Shown one piece after another: positions 18,059 to 25,667 of a DNA stretch of 64,000 bases. The stretch comes from Saccharothrix sp. ALI-22-I (GTDB lineage Bacteria; Actinomycetota; Actinomycetes; Mycobacteriales; Pseudonocardiaceae). The stretch is taken from the NCBI RefSeq assembly GCF_001984175.1, contig NZ_MTQP01000061.1, positions 186,001 to 250,000 of the forward strand. The letters run 5' to 3'. The stretch's first letter is position 1. The number at the start of each line of letters is the position of its first letter. Position numbers and translations under genes: made by a program. The notes beneath the pieces are model-generated. The model was not told where the DNA came from, ran no database searches, and saw only the letters and a program-made list of their open reading frames with translations.

Positions 18059-18163
18059 ACAAGGCCACTCTACGCAGAAGCGCTCCACACCCACAACGGT
18101 TCTCACGCGGCCTTGCCAGCGTGATGACGTGCCGCTAGAGCGCCGTTGTCCGCCAGCGAGCGG

Positions 18164-18193
18164 TTGACGAACGTCATGTAACCGTTTTAGCTT
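18164..18193 (+). promoter_or_regulatory. Promoter with LacI operator for the ABC importer operon
   Basis: TTGACG at 18164-18169 and TAGCTT at 18188-18193 form a -35/-10 pair with an 18-nt spacer. The operator TGTAACCGTTTTAG (18177-18190) sits in the spacer and overlaps the -10. A transcript starting near 18200 would have a leader of about 40 nt before the GTG at 18240. Repressor binding would exclude RNA polymerase. Confidence 0.6.
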
Positions 18194-18239
18194 GGTGAAC
18201 ATTCTGTTTCGGCTCGGCACCGCGAGAGAGGCGTTCGAC

Positions 18240-19235
18240 GTGAGCATGACGCGGGTCCGCGGCGGCGCTGGTGGAACCAGCCCTCCGGCCGAGAAGCCAC
18301 CCACCCAGCCCGGGGACGAGCGCCCGCGCACCTGGCGCCTGCGCCGCATCCGGGCCGACGGGGTGCTGCTGATCATCGCGGTGCCGGGTCTGGTGTACTT
18401 CCTGTTCTTCCACTACGGCGCGCTGTTCGGGAACGTGCTGGCCTTCCAGGACTTCGTCCCGTTCCTCGGCATCTCGGGCAGCGAGTGGGTGGGCCTGGCG
18501 CACTTCGAGCGCATGTTCGGCGATCCGGAGTTCTGGAACGCGGTCAAGAACACGCTGCTCATCGCCGCGTTACAGCTGGTGTTCTTCTTCCCCGCACCGC
18601 TGGCCCTCGCACTGCTGCTCAACAGCATCGTCGGCGACACCGTCCGGCGGTTCGTGCAGAGCGTGGTCTACCTGCCGCACTTCCTGTCGTGGGTGATCGT
18701 CGTCGCGCTGTTCCAGCAGATGCTGGGTGGCGCGGGGGTCGTGAACGGGTGGCTGTCGGACCTGGGCATGGGCGGCATCTCGATCATCGGCAACCCCGAC
18801 GCGTACGGACCGCTGGTGATCGCGCAGCTGATCTGGAAGGAGTGCGGGTGGGCCACGATCATCTTCCTGGCCGCGTTGTCGCAGGTCGACGAGCAGCAGT
18901 ACGAGGCCGCGGCCCTGGACGGTGCGGGCTGGGGACGGCGGCTGTGGCACGTGACGCTGCCCGCGATCAGGCCGGTCATCGCGTTGCTGCTGGTGCTGAG
19001 GCTGGGCGAGTTCCTGTCGATCGGGTTCGAGCAGTTCTTCCTCCAGCGCCAGTCGGTGGGGCCGGAGACCGGTGAGGTGCTGGAGACGTTCGTCTACTTC
19101 ACCGGCTTCGCCAGCGGCGACTTCGGTTACGCCGCGGCGGTCGGACTGTTCAAGGGCGTGATCGGCGTGCTGCTCATCTACACCGCCAACAAGGTCGCGC
19201 ACCGGCTCGGCGAGCAGGGGGTTTACCAAAAGTGA
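18240..19235 (+). CDS. ABC sugar transporter permease, LplB type
   Basis: A 331-residue inner-membrane permease with about six transmembrane helices after a basic cytoplasmic tail. It matches the LplB/YtcP-type importers for oligosaccharides from pectin and related polymers: VLAFQDFVPFLGI near the N-terminus and the EAA loop EQQYEAAALDGAGWGRRLWHV, where the ATPase docks. GTG 18240 is chosen (GAGAGAGG 8-12 nt upstream); TTG/GTG codons further upstream overlap the promoter. It is first in a three-gene operon with a second permease and a lipoprotein. No ATPase gene is present, as is common for this transporter class, which borrows an MsmK-like ATPase. Confidence 0.9.
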   Translation: MSMTRVRGGAGGTSPPAEKPPTQPGDERPRTWRLRRIRADGVLLIIAVPGLVYFLFFHYGALFGNVLAFQDFVPFLGISGSEWVGLAHFERMFGDPEFWNAVKNTLLIAALQLVFFFPAPLALALLLNSIVGDTVRRFVQSVVYLPHFLSWVIVVALFQQMLGGAGVVNGWLSDLGMGGISIIGNPDAYGPLVIAQLIWKECGWATIIFLAALSQVDEQQYEAAALDGAGWGRRLWHVTLPAIRPVIALLLVLRLGEFLSIGFEQFFLQRQSVGPETGEVLETFVYFTGFASGDFGYAAAVGLFKGVIGVLLIYTANKVAHRLGEQGVYQK

Positions 19236-20119
19236 GCAGGGTAGGAACGCCGGCCTGGATGGGCCGCCCCACGCCCGCGGTGCGCGCCGCCAAGGCGGTG
19301 GCGTTGACCGTGGTGGTCCTGCTGGTGGTCTTTCCACTGTGGACTGTCCTGGCGACGAGCCTGGCCAGCCCGCAGAACGTCATCTCCAACGGCGGCTGGG
19401 TGATCTGGCCGGAGGACTTCTCGTTCGGCGCGTACACCGAGATCCTGCAAGGCGGGATCATCACCCGCGCGCTGCTGGTCAGCGCGGGCGTCACGGTCAT
19501 CGGCACGGCACTGAGCCTGACCTGCACCATCGGTCTGGCCTACACGCTGAGCAGGCCGAAGGTCTACGGCGGCAAACCGCTCCTGCTGCTGGTGCTGTTC
19601 ACGTTCCTGTTCCCGCCGGGGATGGTGCCGCTGTTCCTGGTGGTGCAGAGCGCCGGGCTGTTCGACCAGTACGCCGCGCTGATCCTGCCGTTCCTGGTCA
19701 ACGTGTTCAACCTGGTCGTGATGCGCGGCTTCTTCCAGTCCATCCCGTCGGAGCTGATCGACGCCGCGCGGATCGACGGCGCCGGTGAGCCGGCGATCCT
19801 GCGCAAGATCGTGCTGCCGCTGTCCAAGGCGGTCATCGCGGTGATCGGCCTGTTCTACGCGGTCGCGTACTGGAACCGCTTCTTCGAGGCGATCATCTAC
19901 TTCAACGACCAGACCAAGTGGCCGATCGGCACCGTCCTGCGGCAGTACGTCACCGGCGGCGCCTCCCTCGCCGAGACCTCGGGCGAGATGGCGACGACCT
20001 CGCCGCAATCCGTGCAGATGGCCGTCGTCATGCTCGCGACGCTGCCCATCGTGTGCGTGTACCCGTTCGTGCAGCGGTACTTCGTCAAGGGTGTCGTCAC
20101 CGGGGCCTTGAAGGCCTGA
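19232..20119 (+). CDS. ABC sugar transporter permease, YtcP/LplC type
   Basis: A 295-residue second permease with six predicted helices. GTG 19232 overlaps the stop of the first permease by 4 nt (GTGA), indicating translational coupling and heterodimer assembly. The EAA loop reads SELIDAARIDGAGEPAILRK. FPPGMVPLFLVVQSAGL and NVFNLVVMRGFFQSIP are typical of LplC/YtcP importers. Together with the LplB-type partner it forms the pore for an oligosaccharide, probably unsaturated rhamnogalacturonan fragments given the lyases encoded next door. Confidence 0.9.
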   Translation: MSRVGTPAWMGRPTPAVRAAKAVALTVVVLLVVFPLWTVLATSLASPQNVISNGGWVIWPEDFSFGAYTEILQGGIITRALLVSAGVTVIGTALSLTCTIGLAYTLSRPKVYGGKPLLLLVLFTFLFPPGMVPLFLVVQSAGLFDQYAALILPFLVNVFNLVVMRGFFQSIPSELIDAARIDGAGEPAILRKIVLPLSKAVIAVIGLFYAVAYWNRFFEAIIYFNDQTKWPIGTVLRQYVTGGASLAETSGEMATTSPQSVQMAVVMLATLPIVCVYPFVQRYFVKGVVTGALKA

Positions 20120-20173
20120 GTCCTCCCACCGGAACCACTCCTTTCGGCGCCACGCCGGGAGAGGAATCTCTTC

Positions 20174-21820
20174 ATGGACCACCGCATCGACCGCCGTTCC
20201 CTGCTGCGGCTCGCGGGTACCGGCGTGCTCGGCCTGGCCGCCGCGCCCCTCCTCACGGCGTGCGGAGGCGGGAGCCCGGCGGGCGACGGCGTCTCCAACG
20301 CCGGCAAGAACCTCACCCCCTGGCCCGCCTACGTGCCGTTCAGCGGGCCGACCCCGGACTCCCCCGGCGACGCGTCCGGCGTGCAGCCGCTCTACCTGAA
20401 GTACCCCGAGAAGCTCGTGCGGTCGGTGAACAACCCCGTGGGGGACGGCTCGGACGTCACGGTGATGGTCGTGTCGTTCGGCGCGCCGCCGAAGCCGGTC
20501 GGCGAGAACCAGTACTGGCAGGCGATCAACAAGGCGCTCAACGTCAACCTGAAGGTCACCGTCGTGCCCGATCCGGAGTACGGGCAGAAGATGGCCACGC
20601 TGATGGCCTCCGGCGACGACCTGCCGGACATGATCATGTTCACCAACCTGGCGCTGCCGCACGGGGCCGAGTTCATCCAGGCCCGCGGCGCCGACCTGTC
20701 GGAGTTCCTCGGCGGGGACGCGGTCAAGGAGTTCCCGAACCTGGCCAACATCCCGACCTACGCCTGGCAGGGCATGGGCCGGATCGGGGGCAAGATCTAC
20801 GGGGTCCCGCTGGAACGGCCGATGCCGGGCAACAGCCTGTTCGTCAACCGCTCGGCCATGGACGCGGCCGGCATCCCCGAGGACTGGACGGTCGAGCAGT
20901 ACCTGGAGGCCATGAAAGGGCTGACCGGCGACCGCAAGTGGGGCGTGGGCTGGTTCAAGACGCTGTTCACCGGGCTGGCCGCCGCCACCTTCCACGCCGG
21001 TTCGTTGGGCGCGCCCAACACGTGGTCGGCGGAGGGCGGCACGTTCACGCACACCATCGCCACGCCGCAGTTCGAGCAGGCCTTGGAGGTCATGCGCAAA
21101 CTGGTCGAGGCCGGGAACCACTACCCCGACAGCCTCACCGTCAGCTCCACCGACATGCAGAGCTACTTCCACAACGGCACGGTCGCGTCGATCAGCGACG
21201 GCTTCGGCTCGGTGAACCTGTCCACCCTGACCAAGATCAACGGACGGTTCGCGCTCGACCTCGGCCGGCCGTACGGGCCGCAGGCCACGCCCTGGCAGAG
21301 CTTCGGCATCTTCGGCTACGTCGCCATGAAGAAGGCCGAGTCCGCCCGGATCAAACTGCTGCTGCGCATCTGCGACTACCTCAGCGCGCCGTTCGGCACC
21401 GAGGAGTACGAGCTGGCCAACTACGGCGTGGAGGGCAAGCACTTCACCAAGGACGCCGACGGCATCAAGACCACCGAGCTGTACAGCCAGGAGAACAACT
21501 CGCTGCTGCCGACCAGGTTCATCGGCGCGGCCCCGTCGGTCCTCTACCTGCCCGGCCACGCCGACGTGGCCAAGTCCGTCCACGAGTGGCAGAAGGCGAC
21601 CCTGCCCAAGAGCGTGCGCAACCCCGCCACCGGGCTTCGCTCGGCCACGGAGGCGAGCAAGGGCGCCCAGCTCAACCAGATCATCGGGGACGGCATCGCG
21701 GCGATCACGTTCGGCCGCAAGCCGCCGTCGGCGTGGAAGGACGTCGTCACCCAGTGGAAGCAGGCCGGCGGTGACAAGGTCGCCACGGAACTCGCCACGG
21801 AGTACGCGGCGAACAAGTGA
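20174..21820 (+). CDS. Extracellular solute-binding lipoprotein of the rhamnogalacturonan importer
   Basis: A 548-residue lipoprotein. The N-terminus DRRSLLRLAGTGVLGLAA combines a twin-Arg and a hydrophobic stretch and ends in the lipobox LLTAC, so Cys about 35 is the lipid anchor. The large size and features such as ASGDDLPDMIMF fit the LplA/YtcQ family, which serves oligosaccharide importers without a dedicated ATPase gene. ATG 20174 is preceded by GGAGAGGA. The gene ends one base before the stop of the convergent DUF2264 gene (21820 versus 21822), leaving no room for a terminator between them. Confidence 0.92.
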   Translation: MDHRIDRRSLLRLAGTGVLGLAAAPLLTACGGGSPAGDGVSNAGKNLTPWPAYVPFSGPTPDSPGDASGVQPLYLKYPEKLVRSVNNPVGDGSDVTVMVVSFGAPPKPVGENQYWQAINKALNVNLKVTVVPDPEYGQKMATLMASGDDLPDMIMFTNLALPHGAEFIQARGADLSEFLGGDAVKEFPNLANIPTYAWQGMGRIGGKIYGVPLERPMPGNSLFVNRSAMDAAGIPEDWTVEQYLEAMKGLTGDRKWGVGWFKTLFTGLAAATFHAGSLGAPNTWSAEGGTFTHTIATPQFEQALEVMRKLVEAGNHYPDSLTVSSTDMQSYFHNGTVASISDGFGSVNLSTLTKINGRFALDLGRPYGPQATPWQSFGIFGYVAMKKAESARIKLLLRICDYLSAPFGTEEYELANYGVEGKHFTKDADGIKTTELYSQENNSLLPTRFIGAAPSVLYLPGHADVAKSVHEWQKATLPKSVRNPATGLRSATEASKGAQLNQIIGDGIAAITFGRKPPSAWKDVVTQWKQAGGDKVATELATEYAANK

Positions 21821-21821
21821 A

Positions 21822-23702
21822 TCAGCCCGTGACGGCATCTCGCCGTTCGCAGGTGGGGATTTCGCCCAGGTAGACGGTCACCGTCTCCGCGCCCGGCAGG
21901 TCCAGGACGACCACGTCGTCCTCGACGCTCACGCCGGGCGCGGGCGGCCCCGTCACCGCGAGTTGTACGAGGCTGACGTAGACGGCGGTGCCACCGGGAT
22001 GCGCGTCGGCGATCACGTACGGCGTGGCCGAGTGCGGGCCGAAAGCGTTGGCGCCCTCCGCCGTCACCAGGCCCGTGCTGGTGTAGCCGTGCAGGGCGCG
22101 CACGGCAGTGCTCAGCCCGTCCGCACGCCGGGCCAGCGCCACGCCGTCCGCTTCACGTAGTTCGAGCGGGACCGGCGCGGCCAGGGCGTGGCCTCCGTCC
22201 CTGACCTGGTGCCCGGCCGGGGCGGTGACCTGGTGGATTCTGATCTCCGCCGCGCCGTGGACCACCGAGGCCGTCACCACGCGGACGGGGCCGTCGCGGT
22301 AGGCCGAGGCGGCGAAGCGGTCGGACACGCTCAGGGGCTCGATGCGGCGCCTGGCGGAGGCCGTCCCGTCGGGCGCGATGACGGCCAGGTCGTTGTCCAC
22401 GCCCGCGGTCCCCACCTCGGGTCCGGTGTGGCTGGTGTAGCCGAACTTGAGGTAGTGCGGGTCGGGCACACCGTTCGGGTCCTGGACGCGGTCGCGGTCG
22501 CTGCCGTGGTTGACCAGCCGCACGACGCCGTCCGAGCGGGTGGCGTGCAGCAACCAGCCGGGCGCGGGCATCGCCACGACCTGGTCCGCCAGGTCGACCG
22601 GCGCCGCCTCCTCCGCGTCGGTCCAGACCGGGTGGTCGGGCGGCAGCAGCAGGCCGAGGAACGCCTTGCTGGCCCAGTACGGCGACGCCGGGCCCGAGTA
22701 GTCCTGCGTGGTGGGCAGGAACTCGTCGTACCAGCCCAGGGTGAGCAGCCCGCGCTCGTCCGGCACGCCCCGTTCGGCGAAGTGGCGCAGGACGCCACTC
22801 GCGATGCGCCGGGTCCGGCCGGGCGGGAGGGGTGACGCACCGGTCAGCGCGCCCAGCCACAGCGGCGCCACCGACGCGAACCGGTAGGTCAGTGAGCGGC
22901 CTTGGTGCACCGGCCCGCCGTCGGCGGCGAAGAAGTGCTGGTACTGCTCCAGGAAACGGCTCAGCCGCGCCGCGTAGAGCTCCCGACGTCCGGTGTCGCC
23001 GGCCATCCGCGCCCACAGCGACGTGTACAGGTGCATCGCCCAGCCGCAGTAGTAGTCGAAGTTCTTGCCCTTGCCGTCGGAGTACCAGCCGTCGCCGACG
23101 TACCAGTCCTCGACCCGCTCCAGGCCGCCCGCGATCTCGCCGGGGTCGTGCGGCCCGCCCACCTCGGCCAGGAACTGCTCGACGACCACCCGGAACAGCA
23201 CCCAGTTGTTGTCCGGTGTGCGCCGCCCGATGAACCCGGCCAGCCACGTCACCACCCGTTCCTGCTGGGCGGGTGGCAGCCGGTCGAACAGCCAGGGCCG
23301 GGTCTCGTGCAGCGCCAGCGCCACCGAGGCCGCCTCGACGAGCTGCTGGGACATGTCGGTCAGCGCCGGCCAGGCGTACGGGTGCGCCGGGTCCGTCCCC
23401 GCGACCAGGCCGCTCGCATAACGCTCCAACAACGCGGTCGGGACGGCTTCGCCCGCACCGGCGATCCTGCTGCCGGCGATCCTGAAGGAGGCCAACAGGA
23501 ACGTGCGGGCGAAGCCCTCCAGACCGTCGCTCACCGGCCCCGCCCGACCGGTCCTGCCGGGCAGGCGGAACTGGGCGAAGTCGTCCGTCGCGTACGGCAC
23601 CACGGACGCCAGCAGGTGATCCGCCACGGCCTCCCAGTGCGCCCGGGTCCAGCCGGTGTGGCCGGACAGTCGTTCATCGGGCGATGGCAGGCTCAGCGGC
23701 AT
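21822..23702 (-). CDS. DUF2264 domain protein (predicted six-hairpin-type enzyme of pectin breakdown)
   Basis: A 626-residue cytoplasmic protein without signal peptide. The N-terminal 350 residues match DUF2264: LSGHTGWTRAHWEAVADHLL, SDGLEGFARTFLLASFRIAG, then KNFDYYCGWAMHLYTSLWARMAG. The alternating helical pattern suggests an alpha/alpha barrel as in unsaturated glucuronyl/rhamnogalacturonyl hydrolases. The C-terminal half is beta-rich. ATG 23702 has AGGAG 7 nt upstream. It is last in a leftward operon after the PL26 and PL11 lyase genes, with 57 bp to the PL11 gene. A role in removing terminal residues from imported fragments is inferred from location and fold pattern; no activity is established to my knowledge. 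Confidence 0.85.
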   Translation of the reverse strand: MPLSLPSPDERLSGHTGWTRAHWEAVADHLLASVVPYATDDFAQFRLPGRTGRAGPVSDGLEGFARTFLLASFRIAGSRIAGAGEAVPTALLERYASGLVAGTDPAHPYAWPALTDMSQQLVEAASVALALHETRPWLFDRLPPAQQERVVTWLAGFIGRRTPDNNWVLFRVVVEQFLAEVGGPHDPGEIAGGLERVEDWYVGDGWYSDGKGKNFDYYCGWAMHLYTSLWARMAGDTGRRELYAARLSRFLEQYQHFFAADGGPVHQGRSLTYRFASVAPLWLGALTGASPLPPGRTRRIASGVLRHFAERGVPDERGLLTLGWYDEFLPTTQDYSGPASPYWASKAFLGLLLPPDHPVWTDAEEAAPVDLADQVVAMPAPGWLLHATRSDGVVRLVNHGSDRDRVQDPNGVPDPHYLKFGYTSHTGPEVGTAGVDNDLAVIAPDGTASARRRIEPLSVSDRFAASAYRDGPVRVVTASVVHGAAEIRIHQVTAPAGHQVRDGGHALAAPVPLELREADGVALARRADGLSTAVRALHGYTSTGLVTAEGANAFGPHSATPYVIADAHPGGTAVYVSLVQLAVTGPPAPGVSVEDDVVVLDLPGAETVTVYLGEIPTCERRDAVTG

Positions 23703-23759
23703 GGAGCGGCTCCTGGACCGTGTCGGTTATCGGAACGGCGGGTGTCGGCGGGTAGGCGT

Positions 23760-25622
23760 TCAGCCGCCCGCGTAGGTGATGTTCGGCCGGGGAGGCGTCG
23801 ACATGCCGGCGCCGAGGAAGTAGTCGACGTGGTGGGACTGCATGTACCCCTTGAGGGTCATGGCGTTGCGGTAGGCGGGATTGTGCGCCAACGTGTACAG
23901 CCTGGTGCTGGACGGCTGGTTCGTGGTGAAGATGATCAGCTGGTTGAAGTTCGCGTTGGTGTACACGGCCTCCTCGCGCCAGTCGCCGAGGATGTCACCG
24001 TAGAACGTGGGTTGGACGTTCTGGCTCGCGTCGACCGCGCCGTAGTTCGAGGTGGTGACCAGCCGCGGCACGCTGTTGGTGGTGGTCGGGCTGGTCGGGT
24101 TCCACTTCTCGATCTTGCCGTCGTTGAGCAGCTCCATGGTGATGTCGCCGTCCCACCACATGCCGAGCTGGGGCCAGGGCTGCAGCGAGGTGCTCGACTG
24201 GGTGAGCCGGTTGGTGGGCGCGTTGTACAGGCCGGAGAACGCCCAGGCCTCCATGCCGGGGTGGCGCGGGTCGACGTCGCCCACCATGCCGCGTCCCACG
24301 TCGGCGGTGCCGGACTGGGTGTGCTTCCAGATCATCCTGCCGGTCGCGGCGTCGTAGTAGTAGTCCCGCAGGCCGCTGGGGTTGTCCTGTTGCACGCCGT
24401 ACCCCTCCAGCCCCGGACGGCTGGGGTCCATGTCGGCGATGTGGAAGCGGTCGCCGTGGATGACGCCCTGGGGCGCGAGCGAGTAGCGCAGGGTGCCGTT
24501 GCCGTTGAGCACGAACCCGATCTCGGCGATCTCGTCCTTGCCGTCGCCGTCGACGTCGATGATGCGGGTGTTGTGCCCGTCGGGCAGGTTCTGGTTGCCG
24601 CGCAGGAACTTCCACTGCATGGTCAGCGCGTTGCCGGTGAACCGCCAGGCGGCGAACATGAGGTTGAAGCCGCCGTTGCCGATGCGGTTCTTCATGAACG
24701 CCACGAGGCTCGGCGTGGCGCCGTCGAGGTAGCCCACGCCGAAGCGCGCGTACATCGGACCGTCGGACAGGTAGTCGGTCGGCACCGGAGCCGTGGCGCG
24801 GGCCGCGCCGGTCATGCCGTCGAGGATGGCGATCGCCTGACGGGTGTTGTCGCTCAGGCCGTTGTACCTGGTCCCGTTGCCGAAGGTGACGCCGTTGGCG
24901 ATCCGCACGGCGACCTCGGCGCGGCCGTCGCCGTCGAGGTCCTGGACGGTGACACCGTCGTTGTGGCCGACGTTGATCGTCGCCGAGCCGCCCTCGATGT
25001 TGTTCTGGTTCGTGCTGTTCGGCCCCATGTCGACCTGCCAGAGGAACTGCCCGTTGCTCCGGTAGGCCTCCAGCTTCTGGGGCGAGGTCTGGCGGTCCAG
25101 CACGTAGTCGTACTCGCCGTCGCCGTCGAGGTCGCCGACCCAGACGAACTTCACCGCACCCCCGGCCCGCAGCGGCAGGCGGACCACCGGCTCGGTGGCG
25201 TGGTTGGCGGTCAACGTGAACGCCCCGCTCGGCGCCTGCTCCACGCCGCCGACCACCGGTCGGACCCGGTAGCTGTTGGACTGCGACAGGTTGGCCGTGG
25301 AGTCCACGAAGTTGGTCCCGCCGGTCAGCACGTTCGGGTTGAGCTTGACCTCGGCACCGCCTGCCGTGGACCGGTACACGTTGAAGCCGATGCCGTCCGG
25401 GTCGAGCCCGAGCAGGCGCCAGGTGACCAGGACGCTGCTGCTGCCGGAGCGCACGGCCACAACCCCGCGGCCCAGACGCTCCATCACCCGTGAAGCCGCG
25501 ATCGCCGGCTCGTCGGACGACGCTGTGCTCGCGGACGTGGAGCCGGTCAACGGTGTCGTGCTGACGGCCAGGACGGCGGCGGCGATGACAGCCCCGCGAC
25601 GTACGGCGCGCTTGACTTCCAT
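23760..25622 (-). CDS. Rhamnogalacturonan lyase, PL11 family, secreted
   Basis: A 620-residue secreted enzyme. Basic residues MEVKRAVRRG, a hydrophobic core and an STTPLTGSTSAS region form the signal peptide. ASRVMERLGRGVVAVRSG followed by WRLLGLDPDGIGFNVYRS is the PL11 N-terminal signature. The body is an eight-bladed propeller with repeated Asp-rich calcium loops (DLDGDGEYDYV, DLDGDGRAEVAV, DVDGDGKDEIAEI). The reaction is beta-elimination of rhamnogalacturonan I between rhamnose and galacturonate. The start has AAGGAGG 5 nt upstream. It sits between a PL26-type gene and DUF2264, 45 and 57 bp away, in one operon under LacI control. Confidence 0.93.
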   Translation of the reverse strand: MEVKRAVRRGAVIAAAVLAVSTTPLTGSTSASTASSDEPAIAASRVMERLGRGVVAVRSGSSSVLVTWRLLGLDPDGIGFNVYRSTAGGAEVKLNPNVLTGGTNFVDSTANLSQSNSYRVRPVVGGVEQAPSGAFTLTANHATEPVVRLPLRAGGAVKFVWVGDLDGDGEYDYVLDRQTSPQKLEAYRSNGQFLWQVDMGPNSTNQNNIEGGSATINVGHNDGVTVQDLDGDGRAEVAVRIANGVTFGNGTRYNGLSDNTRQAIAILDGMTGAARATAPVPTDYLSDGPMYARFGVGYLDGATPSLVAFMKNRIGNGGFNLMFAAWRFTGNALTMQWKFLRGNQNLPDGHNTRIIDVDGDGKDEIAEIGFVLNGNGTLRYSLAPQGVIHGDRFHIADMDPSRPGLEGYGVQQDNPSGLRDYYYDAATGRMIWKHTQSGTADVGRGMVGDVDPRHPGMEAWAFSGLYNAPTNRLTQSSTSLQPWPQLGMWWDGDITMELLNDGKIEKWNPTSPTTTNSVPRLVTTSNYGAVDASQNVQPTFYGDILGDWREEAVYTNANFNQLIIFTTNQPSSTRLYTLAHNPAYRNAMTLKGYMQSHHVDYFLGAGMSTPPRPNITYAGG

Positions 25623-25667
25623 GAAGTCCTCCTTGACTTCTTGAGGCAGGCGGCGGCGTTACAAGGG

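Noticed and set aside
19223-21838. An 871-codon leftward frame opposite the ABC importer genes
   Set aside because: Antisense shadow caused by high GC; composition rich in Val/Arg/Gly/Asp without any motif.
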